Shown here: piece after piece, positions 1 to 8,490 of the stretch
Position numbering within the stretch: the stretch's first letter is position 1
How the letters are laid out: every line of letters begins with the position of its first letter
DNA from: CAWUJT01 sp963922715
GTDB lineage: Bacteria > Pseudomonadota > Alphaproteobacteria > Rhodobacterales > Rhodobacteraceae
Direction: 5' to 3'
Length of the DNA stretch: 20,799 nt
Assembly: GCA_963922715.1 (NCBI GenBank)
Contig: CAWUJT010000031.1
Coordinates: 1-20,799, forward strand
Made by a program: the position numbers and the translations under genes
The notes under the pieces: model-generated
Databases searched by the model: none
What the model was told of the DNA's origin: nothing
Seen by the model: only the letters and a program-made list of their open reading frames with translations

Positions 1-2
1 CA

Positions 3-224
3 CAGCGTCTATCGTTGGGGGTTTTCACAAATGGGCTTTTGACGCGCGATCAAGTTCGCCAACTGGCCCGCGACAATGTCGTCTCTGCGCAAGCCCAAAG
101 TTTTGCGGATCTTGGCATAAAGCCCACGTCGATGGATACAATTTTAGAGACATACCTTTGGCGGTTCCGCCGGGGCGGGCAATACGCTGAGATAACCGCC
201 TCTGCCCGCGAATTGAAGGACTAA
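3..224 (+). CDS. NDUFA9-like complex I-associated protein, C-terminal fragment
   Basis: This is the last ~73 codons of a gene entering from the left edge; the frame is open from base 3 and ends with TAA at 222-224. The residues LLTRDQVRQLARDNVVS followed by ADLGIKPTSMD and a C-terminal YLWRFRRGGQY resemble the C-terminus of the alphaproteobacterial NDUFA9-like family. These are atypical SDR (Rossmann) proteins related to an accessory subunit of mitochondrial NADH:ubiquinone oxidoreductase. The NAD(P)-binding half lies outside the window, so the assignment rests on the tail only. The TTG at 15 is internal and not a real start. The stop overlaps that of the convergent uppP gene (shared CTAA). 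Placing a complete Rossmann domain upstream would confirm the call. Confidence 0.72.
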   Translation, partial: QRLSLGVFTNGLLTRDQVRQLARDNVVSAQAQSFADLGIKPTSMDTILETYLWRFRRGGQYAEITASARELKD

Positions 225-1024
225 GTGTAGGCAATCCCAAGCAAAACAAGTCCCAAGATCACACGATAAACAACGTAAGGCGTGTAGCTTGCGACTTTCA
301 AAAACCGCATCATCAGGGCCAGAGCGATAAGGGCTGCAAAACAAGACAAGAGCGCAGCAAGAGCGGCATTTTGGATGGTCTGCCAATCTGCTTGAGCGGC
401 AACATCTGCACCTGTCAAAACACCCGCGGCGAGAATTGTTGGAATAGACATCAGCATGGCGATGCGCGCCGCCTCTTCGCGGGTATAGCCCAAAGCCCGC
501 GCCCCGGTTATACAGATACCGGCCCGTGATGTGCCAGGAATAAGGGCAACCGCTTGGCAAAGACCGATCTGAAAGGCGTGTTTGAGGGTCAATTCCGGCA
601 TGTGACGTGTTTGGGGCGTCTTTTGGTCAATCCAATAAAGTACCAGGCCAAACAGCAGCATGGTCCAGCCGATCACGGTAATGGATCGCAATGCCTCATC
701 CAGTCCGGTGATTTTCAGGACAAGCCCAACGGCGATCACCGGAATTGTGGCAAGAATAATGGCCAGAGCTAGAAAAGCCTCGGACGTCGTTATTTGCCCG
801 CGGAAGAGTTGGCCAAGACCTTGGGTAAGACGCCGAACATCGCTCCAAAAGTAGGCAATAACCGCTGCAAGTGTGCCCACATGCACCGCGACATCAAGGG
901 TCGCGCCTTGATCTTCAAGCGCCGTTAGTTCTGGTAACAGTATCAAATGCCCGGATGAAGAGATAGGCAAGAACTCTGTGATTCCCTGAATTAGGGCCAG
1001 CATGATGATGTGAAACAGCGACAT
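221..1024 (-). CDS. uppP: Undecaprenyl-diphosphatase UppP (BacA family)
   Basis: This integral inner-membrane enzyme dephosphorylates undecaprenyl pyrophosphate to undecaprenyl phosphate, recycling the lipid carrier for peptidoglycan and other envelope glycans; raised levels in other bacteria give bacitracin resistance. The 267-residue length is normal. Both signature motifs are intact: the N-terminal QGITEFLPISSSGH (residues 13-26), with the catalytic Glu and Ser cluster, and PGTSRAG (163-169), with the essential Arg. Repeated hydrophobic stretches run the full length. The ATG at 1024 has no strong Shine-Dalgarno sequence but fits the family N-terminus. It is convergent with the NDUFA9-like gene and divergent from gltD. 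I see nothing missing or altered. Confidence 0.96.
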   Translation of the reverse strand: MSLFHIIMLALIQGITEFLPISSSGHLILLPELTALEDQGATLDVAVHVGTLAAVIAYFWSDVRRLTQGLGQLFRGQITTSEAFLALAIILATIPVIAVGLVLKITGLDEALRSITVIGWTMLLFGLVLYWIDQKTPQTRHMPELTLKHAFQIGLCQAVALIPGTSRAGICITGARALGYTREEAARIAMLMSIPTILAAGVLTGADVAAQADWQTIQNAALAALLSCFAALIALALMMRFLKVASYTPYVVYRVILGLVLLGIAYT

Positions 1025-1186
1025 CAGGTGATTTAGGTCATCTTTATTGACATAAATTTTCCGAAACCACTCTGAAATCTTGCGCTAAAGACGAGCCAAA
1101 AGTAAAATAGGTCATTAATTCTGCCTTTTCATTTCGATTTTGTGCGCGTAAACGAAAGGTCCGACTGATGCGAAAGGTGCTGTGAC
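1025..1186. promoter_or_regulatory. Divergent uppP/gltD intergenic region
   Basis: These 162 bases separate the divergent starts of uppP and gltD, so they must hold both promoters. The best plus-strand candidate is TTGCGC (1080-1085), 17 bases, then TAAAAT (1103-1108), which would leave a leader of about 75 bases before gltD. The -35 matches the consensus only in its first three bases, so this is tentative. A perfect TTGACA at 1047-1052 has no usable -10 at normal spacing. The octamer CGAAAGGT occurs twice (1153-1160 and 1171-1178); the second copy contains the AAAGG that probably serves as the gltD ribosome binding site. No RNA gene or recognisable riboswitch is seen. Confidence 0.4.
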
Positions 1187-2623
1187 ATGGCAGAAGAGAC
1201 AATGCTGAAGTTTGTGACACTGGATCAAGCAACTCCTGAAAAACGGACGGCGCAGGACCGTACCGAGGATTTTGATGAAATCTATCGCTCTTATGCCGCG
1301 AAACAGGCACAAGCTCAAGCCAGCCGCTGCTCACAATGTGGGGTTCCTTATTGTCAGACCCATTGCCCGCTGCACAACAATATTCCCGATTGGCTCCGCC
1401 TAACGGCAGAGGACCGCTTGGAAGAAGCCTATCATCTAAGCCAGGCGACCAATACATTCCCAGAGATTTGTGGCCGTATCTGTCCCCAGGACCGGCTCTG
1501 CGAAGGCAATTGCGTGATCGAGACATCTGGTCATGGGACCGTGACAATCGGTTCGGTCGAGAAATACATTACCGACACCGCTTGGGAGAAGGGCTGGGTT
1601 CAGCCGATCGCTCCGTCCCAAGAGCGCAGGGAAAGCGTCGGTATTATCGGTGCCGGTCCTGGTGGGCTTGCGGCGGCAGAACTGCTTCGCCGATCCGGGG
1701 TGCAAGTGACCGTGTATGACCGTTATGACCGCGCGGGCGGGCTTTTGACCTATGGCATACCCGGCTTCAAACTGGAAAAACCCGTTGTCATGCGCCGGAT
1801 TGAGCAACTGGAACAGGGCGGTGTGGCCTTTCGGCTGAACTGTACCGTTGGCAGCGATATATCATTCCAAGAAATTCGGCACACACATGATGCGGTGGTG
1901 ATTGCCACAGGGGTTTATAAAACCCGGGAACTGCAGGCACCAGGCAGTGGTGCCAAGGGCGTGGTGCGTGCCATTGACTATCTAACTGCCTCCAACCGCA
2001 AAAGTTTTGGTGATACCGTGCCCGCGTTCGACAATGGCACGCTGAATGCTGAAGGGCGTCGTGTCGTTGTCATTGGTGGGGGCGACACTGCGATGGACTG
2101 TGTGCGAACCGCTGTGCGCCAAGGGGCGACGTCTGTCAAATGCCTGTACCGTCGGGACCGCATCAACATGCCGGGGTCACAGCGCGAAGTGGCCAATGCA
2201 GAAGAAGAGGGCGTGGAGTTTGTCTGGCTCACCACGCCAAAAGGCTTCATTGGTGATCCCGTCAGCGGTGTGATGGTGCAAAAGATGCGCTTGGGCCCAC
2301 CTGATGCCACAGGCCGCCAAAGTCCTCAGGTGATCGAAGGCGCGGATTATGCGGAGCAGGCCGATTTGGTGATCCAAGCACTGGGATTTGAACCTGAGGC
2401 CCTGCCGACGCTTTGGAATGAGCCAGCGTTGGAGGTGACGCGCTGGGGAACTGTGATGGCCGACTTTCACACCCATGAAACCAAGCTTAGCAACGTTTAT
2501 GCTATCGGCGACATCGCACGCGGGGCGAGCCTTGTGGTCTGGGCCATCCGCGATGGCCGCGAGGCCGCCGCGGCGATCCTTGCACGGTTTCAGCCCGCTG
2601 TCGGTGCTGTTGCGGCAGAATGA
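1187..2623 (+). CDS. gltD: Glutamate synthase [NADPH], small (beta) subunit
   Basis: GltD takes electrons from NADPH through FAD and low-potential Fe-S clusters and passes them to GltB, which makes two glutamates from glutamine and 2-oxoglutarate. The 478-residue length is usual. The N-terminal ferredoxin-like domain carries eight cysteines in two groups (48, 51, 56, 60 and 95, 99, 105, 109), as expected for two 4Fe-4S clusters. GAGPGG (155-160) is the FAD-binding Rossmann motif and GGGDTA (297-302) the NADPH-binding one. A C-terminal YAIGDIARG segment completes the FAD site. The ATG at 1187 follows AAAGG by nine bases and matches the family N-terminus; an in-frame ATG five codons later is possible. 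It is the first gene of the operon, ahead of the GFA gene and gltB, the reverse of the enterobacterial order. Confidence 0.96.
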   Translation: MAEETMLKFVTLDQATPEKRTAQDRTEDFDEIYRSYAAKQAQAQASRCSQCGVPYCQTHCPLHNNIPDWLRLTAEDRLEEAYHLSQATNTFPEICGRICPQDRLCEGNCVIETSGHGTVTIGSVEKYITDTAWEKGWVQPIAPSQERRESVGIIGAGPGGLAAAELLRRSGVQVTVYDRYDRAGGLLTYGIPGFKLEKPVVMRRIEQLEQGGVAFRLNCTVGSDISFQEIRHTHDAVVIATGVYKTRELQAPGSGAKGVVRAIDYLTASNRKSFGDTVPAFDNGTLNAEGRRVVVIGGGDTAMDCVRTAVRQGATSVKCLYRRDRINMPGSQREVANAEEEGVEFVWLTTPKGFIGDPVSGVMVQKMRLGPPDATGRQSPQVIEGADYAEQADLVIQALGFEPEALPTLWNEPALEVTRWGTVMADFHTHETKLSNVYAIGDIARGASLVVWAIRDGREAAAAILARFQPAVGAVAAE

Positions 2624-2666
2624 GTATAACCTAAGCCTCTTAGAGATGCCAGGAAAGGACAATGTT

Positions 2667-3110
2667 ATGGATAAAGAAACTCTGAACGGCACCTGCCTTT
2701 GCGGCGCGGTTTCTATAACGGCAACACCAGCCGAGGATACAATGCACGCCTGTCATTGTGATATGTGTCGCGCCTGGAGCAGCTCTGCCATACTCGCAAT
2801 GAAGGTTCTGCCAGGGCAGATGACAGAAACGGGCCCTGTCAAACGCAAACACACCAGCCCATGGGCCGAGCGCGCCTGGTGCGATGACTGTGGCTCTTGC
2901 CTATATTATCGTATCACGGCCCCCGGTCCGATGCAGGGGCAGGTGCATCTGTCCGCCGGCTTGTTTCCCGATGCCGGTGATCTGAGGCTCGCGTCAGAGA
3001 TTTACATTGACAGAAAACCCAAAGGTTATGCGTTTGCGGGCGACTTGCCAGCGATGACAAAAGCAGAGGTTGAGGCGATGTTCTCTGACCCAGAGGGGAG
3101 TTCACCATGA
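2667..3110 (+). CDS. GFA-family zinc-binding protein (glutathione-dependent formaldehyde-activating enzyme-like)
   Basis: This 147-residue protein has the cysteine pattern of the GFA/CENP-V fold: CLCG (Cys10, Cys12), CHCDMCR (Cys29, 31, 34) and WCDDCG (Cys72, 75). In the characterised member these bind structural and catalytic zinc and favour formation of S-hydroxymethylglutathione. Most members have unknown substrates, so formaldehyde activation should not be assumed here. I chose ATG 2667 because AGGAAAGGA lies eight bases upstream; the open frame extends further 5' into gltD but without family sequence. It starts 43 bases after gltD, and its stop overlaps the gltB start as ATGA (3107-3110), so the three genes are almost certainly co-transcribed and gltB may be translationally coupled to it. 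Its role in ammonia assimilation is not known. Confidence 0.88.
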   Translation: MDKETLNGTCLCGAVSITATPAEDTMHACHCDMCRAWSSSAILAMKVLPGQMTETGPVKRKHTSPWAERAWCDDCGSCLYYRITAPGPMQGQVHLSAGLFPDAGDLRLASEIYIDRKPKGYAFAGDLPAMTKAEVEAMFSDPEGSSP

Positions 3111-6100
3111 TTTCAAACACTCAAAATTGGGCCGCCACAGAAGACGCCAAGCGCGCGTGGATGGCAGAGCACGCACTTTACCGGGAAGAACACGAACACG
3201 CTTCCTGCGGGGTTGGGCTTGTGGTGTCGATCAAGGGTGAGCGGTCTCGCAAAGTGGTTGAAAATGGGATTGCCGCACTCAAAGCAGTGTGGCATCGCGG
3301 CGCTGTGGATGCCGATGGTAAAACCGGCGATGGCGCGGGCATTCACGTGCAGATCCCCGTTGAATTTTTCTACGACCAGGTGCGCCGGACGGGCCATGAA
3401 CCGCGCTTAGATCAACTGATGGCCGTGGGACAGGTGTTTCTGCCGCGTACGGATTTCGCCGCGCAAGAGACGTGCCGGACGATTGTGGAGACAGAAGTGC
3501 TGCGTATGGGCCACAAAATCTATGGCTGGCGGCATGTGCCGGTGAATATTGCCGTTCTGGGAGAGAAGGCAAACGCCACCCGTCCAGAGATCGAACAAAT
3601 CATCATCGCAAATTCAAAGGGGCTCGATGAAGAAGAGTTTGAGCGCGATCTTTATGTGATCCGCAGGCGGATTGAAAAAGCGGCCCTGGCTGCCAATGTC
3701 GCGTCGCTTTATCTCGCGTCGCTCTCGTGTCGGTCAATTATCTACAAAGGCATGATGCTGGCCCAAGATGTGGCGGAATTTTACCCCGATTTACAAGATG
3801 AACGCTTCATCTCGGCTTTTGCGATTTATCATCAGCGCTATTCCACCAATACGTTTCCGCAATGGTGGTTGGCACAGCCGTTTCGGATGCTCGCCCATAA
3901 TGGAGAGATCAACACCTTGAAGGGCAATATCAATTGGATGAAAAGCCATGAGATACGATTGTCTTCCAAATATTTCAGCGGTCTTGAAGACGATATAAAA
4001 CCCATTATTGCGTCAGGTTCTTCTGATTCAGCCGCCCTTGATGCTGTGTTTGAGGTGTTGGTGCGGGCCGGACGATCCGCGCCGATGGCAAAAACCATGC
4101 TGATCCCCGAAAGCTGGTCACAACAATCGGTGGAATTGCCAAAAGCTTGGGCGGATATGTATTCCTATTGCAATTCCGTGATGGAACCCTGGGATGGCCC
4201 TGCCGCATTGGTGATGACAGATGGCCGCTGGGTTTGTGGCGGACTGGATCGCAATGGCCTGCGGCCAATGCGCTATGTGGTGACGGGGGATGATCTGCTG
4301 ATTGCGGGCTCAGAGGTGGGCATGGTGCCCGTCGATGAAACCACTTTAAGAGAAAAAGGCGCGCTCGGACCCGGCCAAATGATCGCGGTGGATATGGTGG
4401 ATCAACGCCTATTCCACGATGCAGAAATCAAAGACACTTTGGCGGCCTCTCAACCTTTTGGGGCTTGGGTGCAGAAGATCACCGATCTCGAAAAGGTCAC
4501 AGCCGGCGTGACAGAGACAGCGATTCACAGCGGCGCGGCGCTGAGGGCACGTCAAAAAGCAGCAGGTTACAGTCTGGAAGAACTCGAGCAGATACTCACA
4601 CCAATGGCTGAAGAGGGTAAGGAAACATTGGCGTCCATGGGTGATGACACCCCGGCGGCAGTTCTGTCCAGCCAGTATCGCCCGCTGAGTCACTATTTCC
4701 GGCAGAACTTTAGCCAGGTGACCAATCCTCCGATTGATAGCCTGCGGGAATATAGGGTGATGAGCCTGAAAACCCGCTTTGGCAATTTGAAAAATGTGTT
4801 GGACGAAGATTCAAGCCAGACCGAGATTTTGGTGCTTGACAGTCCGTTCGTGGGCAATGCCCAGTTTGAAGCGATGATGTCTCATCTGGGCGATAGCTTG
4901 GTGGTGATCGATTGCACATTTCCGGCGCAGGCGGGCCCCGGTGCGCTGAGGGATGCCTTGCAAAAAATACGTTCAGAGGCGGAGGATGCTGTGCGATCCG
5001 GGGCTGGTCATATTGTCCTAACGGACAGGTTCCAAACAGAGGCGAAAGTGGCCATGCCGATGATCCTGGCCACAAGTGCTGTGCATTCGTGGCTGACCAA
5101 ACATGGCTTGCGTACGTTCTGTTCGCTCAATGTGCGGTCGGCGGAATGTATCGATCCACATTACTTTGCGGTTTTGATCGGGTGCGGGGCGACCACCGTC
5201 AACGCCTATCTGGCCCAGGATAGTTTAGCCGACCGGATTGAACGGGGCCTCTTGCAAGGTAGCCTCACAGAAGCCGTGGCGCGCTATCGCACCGCAATCA
5301 ATCAAGGGTTGCTCAAGATCATGGCGAAGATGGGGATTTCGGTGATTTCCTCTTACCGCGGGGGGCTGAACTTTGAGGCTGTGGGCCTCAGCCGCGCGAT
5401 GGTGCATGAGTATTTTCCAGGCATGCTGAGCCGGATTTCCGGCATCGGTGTGGAAGGGTTGCAAAAGAAAGCCGAGGACATCCACGCCCAGGGATGGTAC
5501 CAGTCAGCCGATATTTTGCCGGTGGGTGGGTTTTACAAAGCCCGCCGCTCGGGGGAGACCCATGCCTGGGGTGCGCAATCCATGCATTTGCTGCAAAGGG
5601 CCTGTGCAACAGGTTCGACCGATATCTGGAAGGCCTATACGCAATCCATGCGCAAAGCGCCGCCCATTCATCTGCGCGATTTGCTCGATATAAAACCGCT
5701 GGGCGCGCCTGTGCCTATTGATGAGGTTGAATCAACCACATCCCTGCGCAAACGCTTTGTGACACCAGGCATGTCATTGGGGGCGCTCAGCCCTGAGGCG
5801 CATAAGATGCTCAATGTTGCGATGAATCGCATTGGGGCCAAATCCGACAGTGGAGAAGGCGGGGAAGATCCGGCCCACTTTGTCCCTGAACCCAACGGCG
5901 ACAATCCTTCTGCGAAGATCAAACAGGTGGCCTCGGGGCGCTTTGGCGTTACAGCCGAATATCTGAACCAATGCGAAGAGCTGGAGATCAAGGTCGCCCA
6001 AGGTGCCAAACCGGGTGAAGGTGGTCAGCTGCCCGGTATGAAAGTGACGGAACTGATTGCCCGCTTGCGGCATTCCACCAAGGGTGTGACATTGATTTCC

Positions 6101-7645
6101 CCACCGCCACACCATGACATCTACTCCATCGAGGATCTGGCGCAGCTGATCTATGACCTCAAGCAGATCAACCCGCGCTGTAAGGTCTGTGTGAAACTTG
6201 TGGCCTCCTCCGGTGTGGGGACGATTGCCGCAGGTGTCGCCAAGGCTGAGGCGGACGTGATTTTGATCTCTGGCCACAATGGCGGCACAGGGGCAAGCCC
6301 GGCCACCTCGATCAAATACGCGGGCCTTCCTTGGGAGATGGGATTGACCGAGGCCCATCAGGTTTTGGCGATGAACAACCTGCGCAGCCGGGTCACCTTG
6401 CGCACAGATGGGGGCCTGCGCACGGGCCGTGATATTGTGATGGCCGCGATGATGGGGGCCGAGGAATTTGGGATTGGCACCGCGGCCCTGATTTCCATGG
6501 GCTGCATCATGGTGCGCCAATGCCAATCGAACACCTGCCCGGTGGGAGTTTGCACCCAAGATGAGCATCTGCGGAAAAAGTTCACAGGCAAAGTGGAGAA
6601 GGTGGTGAACCTGATCACATTCTACGCCGAAGAAGTGCGGGACATTCTGGCCCAGATCGGAGCGCGCAGTTTGGATGATGTGATCGGGCGGGCTGATTTG
6701 CTGACCCAGGTCAGCCGCGGCTCTGCGCATTTGGACGATCTTGATCTCAATCCGCTTCTGATCACCGTGGATGGTGCGCAGCATATCACATATGATCGCA
6801 AAAGGCCCCGGAACCCGGTGCGCGACACACTCGATGCGCAGATTATCAAAGATGCAGAACAGTTCTTGCGCGATGGCGAAAAGATGCAGCTGAGCTACGC
6901 GGTTCAGAACACGTTGCGGACCATTGGCACACGAACATCCAGCCATATCGTCACCACCTTTGGGATGCGCAACACGCTGCAACCCGATCATCTAACCGTG
7001 AAACTCAAAGGATCGGCGGGCCAGTCCTTGGGGGCGTTCGCGGCCCCTGGACTTAAACTCGAAGTCTCGGGCGATGCGAACGATTATGTGGGCAAAGGGC
7101 TTTCGGGGGGGACGATTGTGGTGCGTCCACCGATGGGGTCACCCTTGAAAGCGGATGAAAACGTGATCATTGGGAATACCGTTCTTTACGGGGCGACTGG
7201 GGGTTACCTTTTCGCAGCAGGGCGCGCGGGAGAACGCTTTGCCGTGCGAAACTCGGGCGCGCGCGTGGTTGTGGAAGGATGCGGATCAAACGGGTGCGAA
7301 TATATGACCGGCGGTGTTGCCGTAATTCTGGGACGGATTGGCGCCAATTTTGGTGCTGGTATGACCGGGGGCATGGCCTATCTTTACGATCCCGAAGGCA
7401 TTGCTGCTCAATTGATGAATATGGAGACAGTGGTGGGCTGTCCTGTCACGGTCGATCACTGGCTGGTGGAGCTTGAAGCCCTGTTAGAGCGCCACCTTGA
7501 GGAAACAGGCAGCGAAAGAGCTTCTGACATCTTGCGTCACTGGGATATGGAGCGCACAAATTTCCTTCAGATCTGCCCGAAAGAAATGCTCGATAAATTA
7601 CCAGCACCGCTGGGTGTCGATCATGTGGCGGTTCCCGCTGAATAA
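3107..7645 (+). CDS. gltB: Glutamate synthase [NADPH], large (alpha) subunit
   Basis: GltB is the catalytic subunit of bacterial GOGAT. A class II glutaminase domain releases ammonia, which tunnels to an FMN site where 2-oxoglutarate is aminated. The 1512-residue length is standard. Cys34 (HASCGVG) is the probable catalytic residue, exposed by removal of a 33-residue propeptide. The central region includes NGEINTLKGN and the FMN-binding/synthase domain with GEGGEDP. The 3Fe-4S cysteines are 1133, 1139 and 1144 (CIMVRQCQSNTC). The C-terminal beta-helix domain shows the glycine-rich repeats near 1370-1450. The ATG overlaps the GFA stop by four bases and has GAGGGGA at 3093-3099. Several long antisense frames inside it are shadows. 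No damage is seen. Confidence 0.97.
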   Translation: MISNTQNWAATEDAKRAWMAEHALYREEHEHASCGVGLVVSIKGERSRKVVENGIAALKAVWHRGAVDADGKTGDGAGIHVQIPVEFFYDQVRRTGHEPRLDQLMAVGQVFLPRTDFAAQETCRTIVETEVLRMGHKIYGWRHVPVNIAVLGEKANATRPEIEQIIIANSKGLDEEEFERDLYVIRRRIEKAALAANVASLYLASLSCRSIIYKGMMLAQDVAEFYPDLQDERFISAFAIYHQRYSTNTFPQWWLAQPFRMLAHNGEINTLKGNINWMKSHEIRLSSKYFSGLEDDIKPIIASGSSDSAALDAVFEVLVRAGRSAPMAKTMLIPESWSQQSVELPKAWADMYSYCNSVMEPWDGPAALVMTDGRWVCGGLDRNGLRPMRYVVTGDDLLIAGSEVGMVPVDETTLREKGALGPGQMIAVDMVDQRLFHDAEIKDTLAASQPFGAWVQKITDLEKVTAGVTETAIHSGAALRARQKAAGYSLEELEQILTPMAEEGKETLASMGDDTPAAVLSSQYRPLSHYFRQNFSQVTNPPIDSLREYRVMSLKTRFGNLKNVLDEDSSQTEILVLDSPFVGNAQFEAMMSHLGDSLVVIDCTFPAQAGPGALRDALQKIRSEAEDAVRSGAGHIVLTDRFQTEAKVAMPMILATSAVHSWLTKHGLRTFCSLNVRSAECIDPHYFAVLIGCGATTVNAYLAQDSLADRIERGLLQGSLTEAVARYRTAINQGLLKIMAKMGISVISSYRGGLNFEAVGLSRAMVHEYFPGMLSRISGIGVEGLQKKAEDIHAQGWYQSADILPVGGFYKARRSGETHAWGAQSMHLLQRACATGSTDIWKAYTQSMRKAPPIHLRDLLDIKPLGAPVPIDEVESTTSLRKRFVTPGMSLGALSPEAHKMLNVAMNRIGAKSDSGEGGEDPAHFVPEPNGDNPSAKIKQVASGRFGVTAEYLNQCEELEIKVAQGAKPGEGGQLPGMKVTELIARLRHSTKGVTLISPPPHHDIYSIEDLAQLIYDLKQINPRCKVCVKLVASSGVGTIAAGVAKAEADVILISGHNGGTGASPATSIKYAGLPWEMGLTEAHQVLAMNNLRSRVTLRTDGGLRTGRDIVMAAMMGAEEFGIGTAALISMGCIMVRQCQSNTCPVGVCTQDEHLRKKFTGKVEKVVNLITFYAEEVRDILAQIGARSLDDVIGRADLLTQVSRGSAHLDDLDLNPLLITVDGAQHITYDRKRPRNPVRDTLDAQIIKDAEQFLRDGEKMQLSYAVQNTLRTIGTRTSSHIVTTFGMRNTLQPDHLTVKLKGSAGQSLGAFAAPGLKLEVSGDANDYVGKGLSGGTIVVRPPMGSPLKADENVIIGNTVLYGATGGYLFAAGRAGERFAVRNSGARVVVEGCGSNGCEYMTGGVAVILGRIGANFGAGMTGGMAYLYDPEGIAAQLMNMETVVGCPVTVDHWLVELEALLERHLEETGSERASDILRHWDMERTNFLQICPKEMLDKLPAPLGVDHVAVPAE

Positions 7646-7681
7646 TGCGCATTATTTATAAAGGGGCGCGTCCTCTCTCAA

Positions 7682-7724
7682 CCGGGCAAGCCCGGCCTCG
7701 TTTGGCCGCCGGGCATGCGCCCGG
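7682..7724. repeat. Nested GC-rich inverted repeats after gltB, possible terminator
   Basis: CCGGGC (7682-7687) and GCCCGG (7690-7695) form one palindrome, and CCGGGC (7709-7714) and GCCCGG (7719-7724) another. Between them CGGCC (7693-7697) and GGCCG (7704-7708) flank a six-base TCGTTT loop. The outer arms (7682-7687 with 7719-7724) can also pair, enclosing 7690-7695 with 7709-7714, so a single long hairpin or three small ones are possible. No U-run follows on the plus strand. It may end the gltB transcript by a factor-dependent route or protect its 3' end; that role is inferred from position. The rest of the 7646-7788 spacer holds nothing I can name. Confidence 0.5.
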
Positions 7725-7788
7725 GTCTTATGTGAGCCGGTTTTCCCGCTCATCTTGACGATGCATGATAATCGAGTGTTGTAGTCCT

Positions 7789-8472
7789 ATGTGGCGGAAC
7801 ATACGGATAGGGATTTTCTGGAGCTTGAGCTTATGTTGGTTGGTCATTTTCACCTGGGTTTTTTCTTATGCCTTTATGAATCCAAACTCTACACGTTATA
7901 TGCGCCTTGAGGCAGACCGTCTTGGCGGCGTAGAGCAAACGTGGCGCGAAATTGACCAGATCTCTGCGCACATGTTGCGGGCTGTTGTCGCAGCTGAGGA
8001 CGCGAACTTCTGTCTTCATCATGGCATTGATTTTGCAGCGGTGCGTCTGGCCTTGGCGGATGGATCTGGGCGTGGGGCCTCAACAATTTCACAGCAGGTT
8101 GTGAAAAACGTCTTTCTTTGGCATGGGCGGTCCTGGGTGCGTAAAGCTTTGGAAGCAGCGCTCACTGGGCTGGTTGAAATTATATGGTCAAAACAACGCA
8201 TCCTTGAGGTTTACCTAAATGTTGCCGAATTTGATGAAGGTGTATTTGGCGTTGGGGCTGCAGCGCAATCCTATTTTGGTGTCTCAGCACAGGAGTTAAC
8301 TTTGACACAAGCAGCCCAGCTTGCCGCAATTTTGCCATCCCCGAAAACACGCTCCACTGGGCAAATGACACGACGCACACGGCAAATTGTTCAAGGTGCG
8401 GAAACAATTCTTGTTGATGGCCGATCCGCGTGTTTCGATATTGAACCTGCAGCATCTATGGGGCAGAAGTAA
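7789..8472 (+). CDS. mtgA: Monofunctional biosynthetic peptidoglycan transglycosylase (GT51)
   Basis: MtgA polymerises lipid II into glycan strands at the inner membrane without a transpeptidase domain. From ATG 7789 the product is 227 residues, normal for the family. A hydrophobic anchor lies near residues 9-30. GT51 motifs follow in order: AAEDANFCLHHGID with the catalytic Glu of the EDxxFxxHxG signature, GASTISQQVVKN, and RILEVYLNVAEFDEGVFGV. The frame also opens at ATG 7765, giving eight extra residues (MIIECCSP); neither start has a good Shine-Dalgarno sequence, and 7789 places the basic residues directly before the anchor. It follows gltB after 143 bases and precedes the GST gene by 18. 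The C-terminal tail beyond about residue 195 is not conserved as far as I can judge. Confidence 0.93.
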   Translation: MWRNIRIGIFWSLSLCWLVIFTWVFSYAFMNPNSTRYMRLEADRLGGVEQTWREIDQISAHMLRAVVAAEDANFCLHHGIDFAAVRLALADGSGRGASTISQQVVKNVFLWHGRSWVRKALEAALTGLVEIIWSKQRILEVYLNVAEFDEGVFGVGAAAQSYFGVSAQELTLTQAAQLAAILPSPKTRSTGQMTRRTRQIVQGAETILVDGRSACFDIEPAASMGQK

Positions 8473-8490
8473 TCAAAAAAGTACGCTTTT

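Noticed and set aside
1047..1052. A perfect TTGACA that might be a gltD -35 box.
   Set aside because: No acceptable -10 occurs 16-18 bases downstream (the sequence there is near TCTGAA).
1044..1547. A 167-codon minus-strand frame across the start of gltD.
   Set aside because: It is antisense to the conserved cysteine region of gltD, has no ribosome site and no recognisable domain.
2475..2666. An upstream extension of the GFA frame, starting inside gltD.
   Set aside because: It overlaps conserved gltD sequence, has no GFA-like residues, and the ribosome site AGGAAAGGA fits ATG 2667.
5774..6991. A 405-codon open frame on the minus strand inside gltB.
   Set aside because: It is fully antisense to the conserved synthase domain of gltB and its translation (rich in His, Gln and Cys) resembles no protein family; it is a codon-bias shadow.
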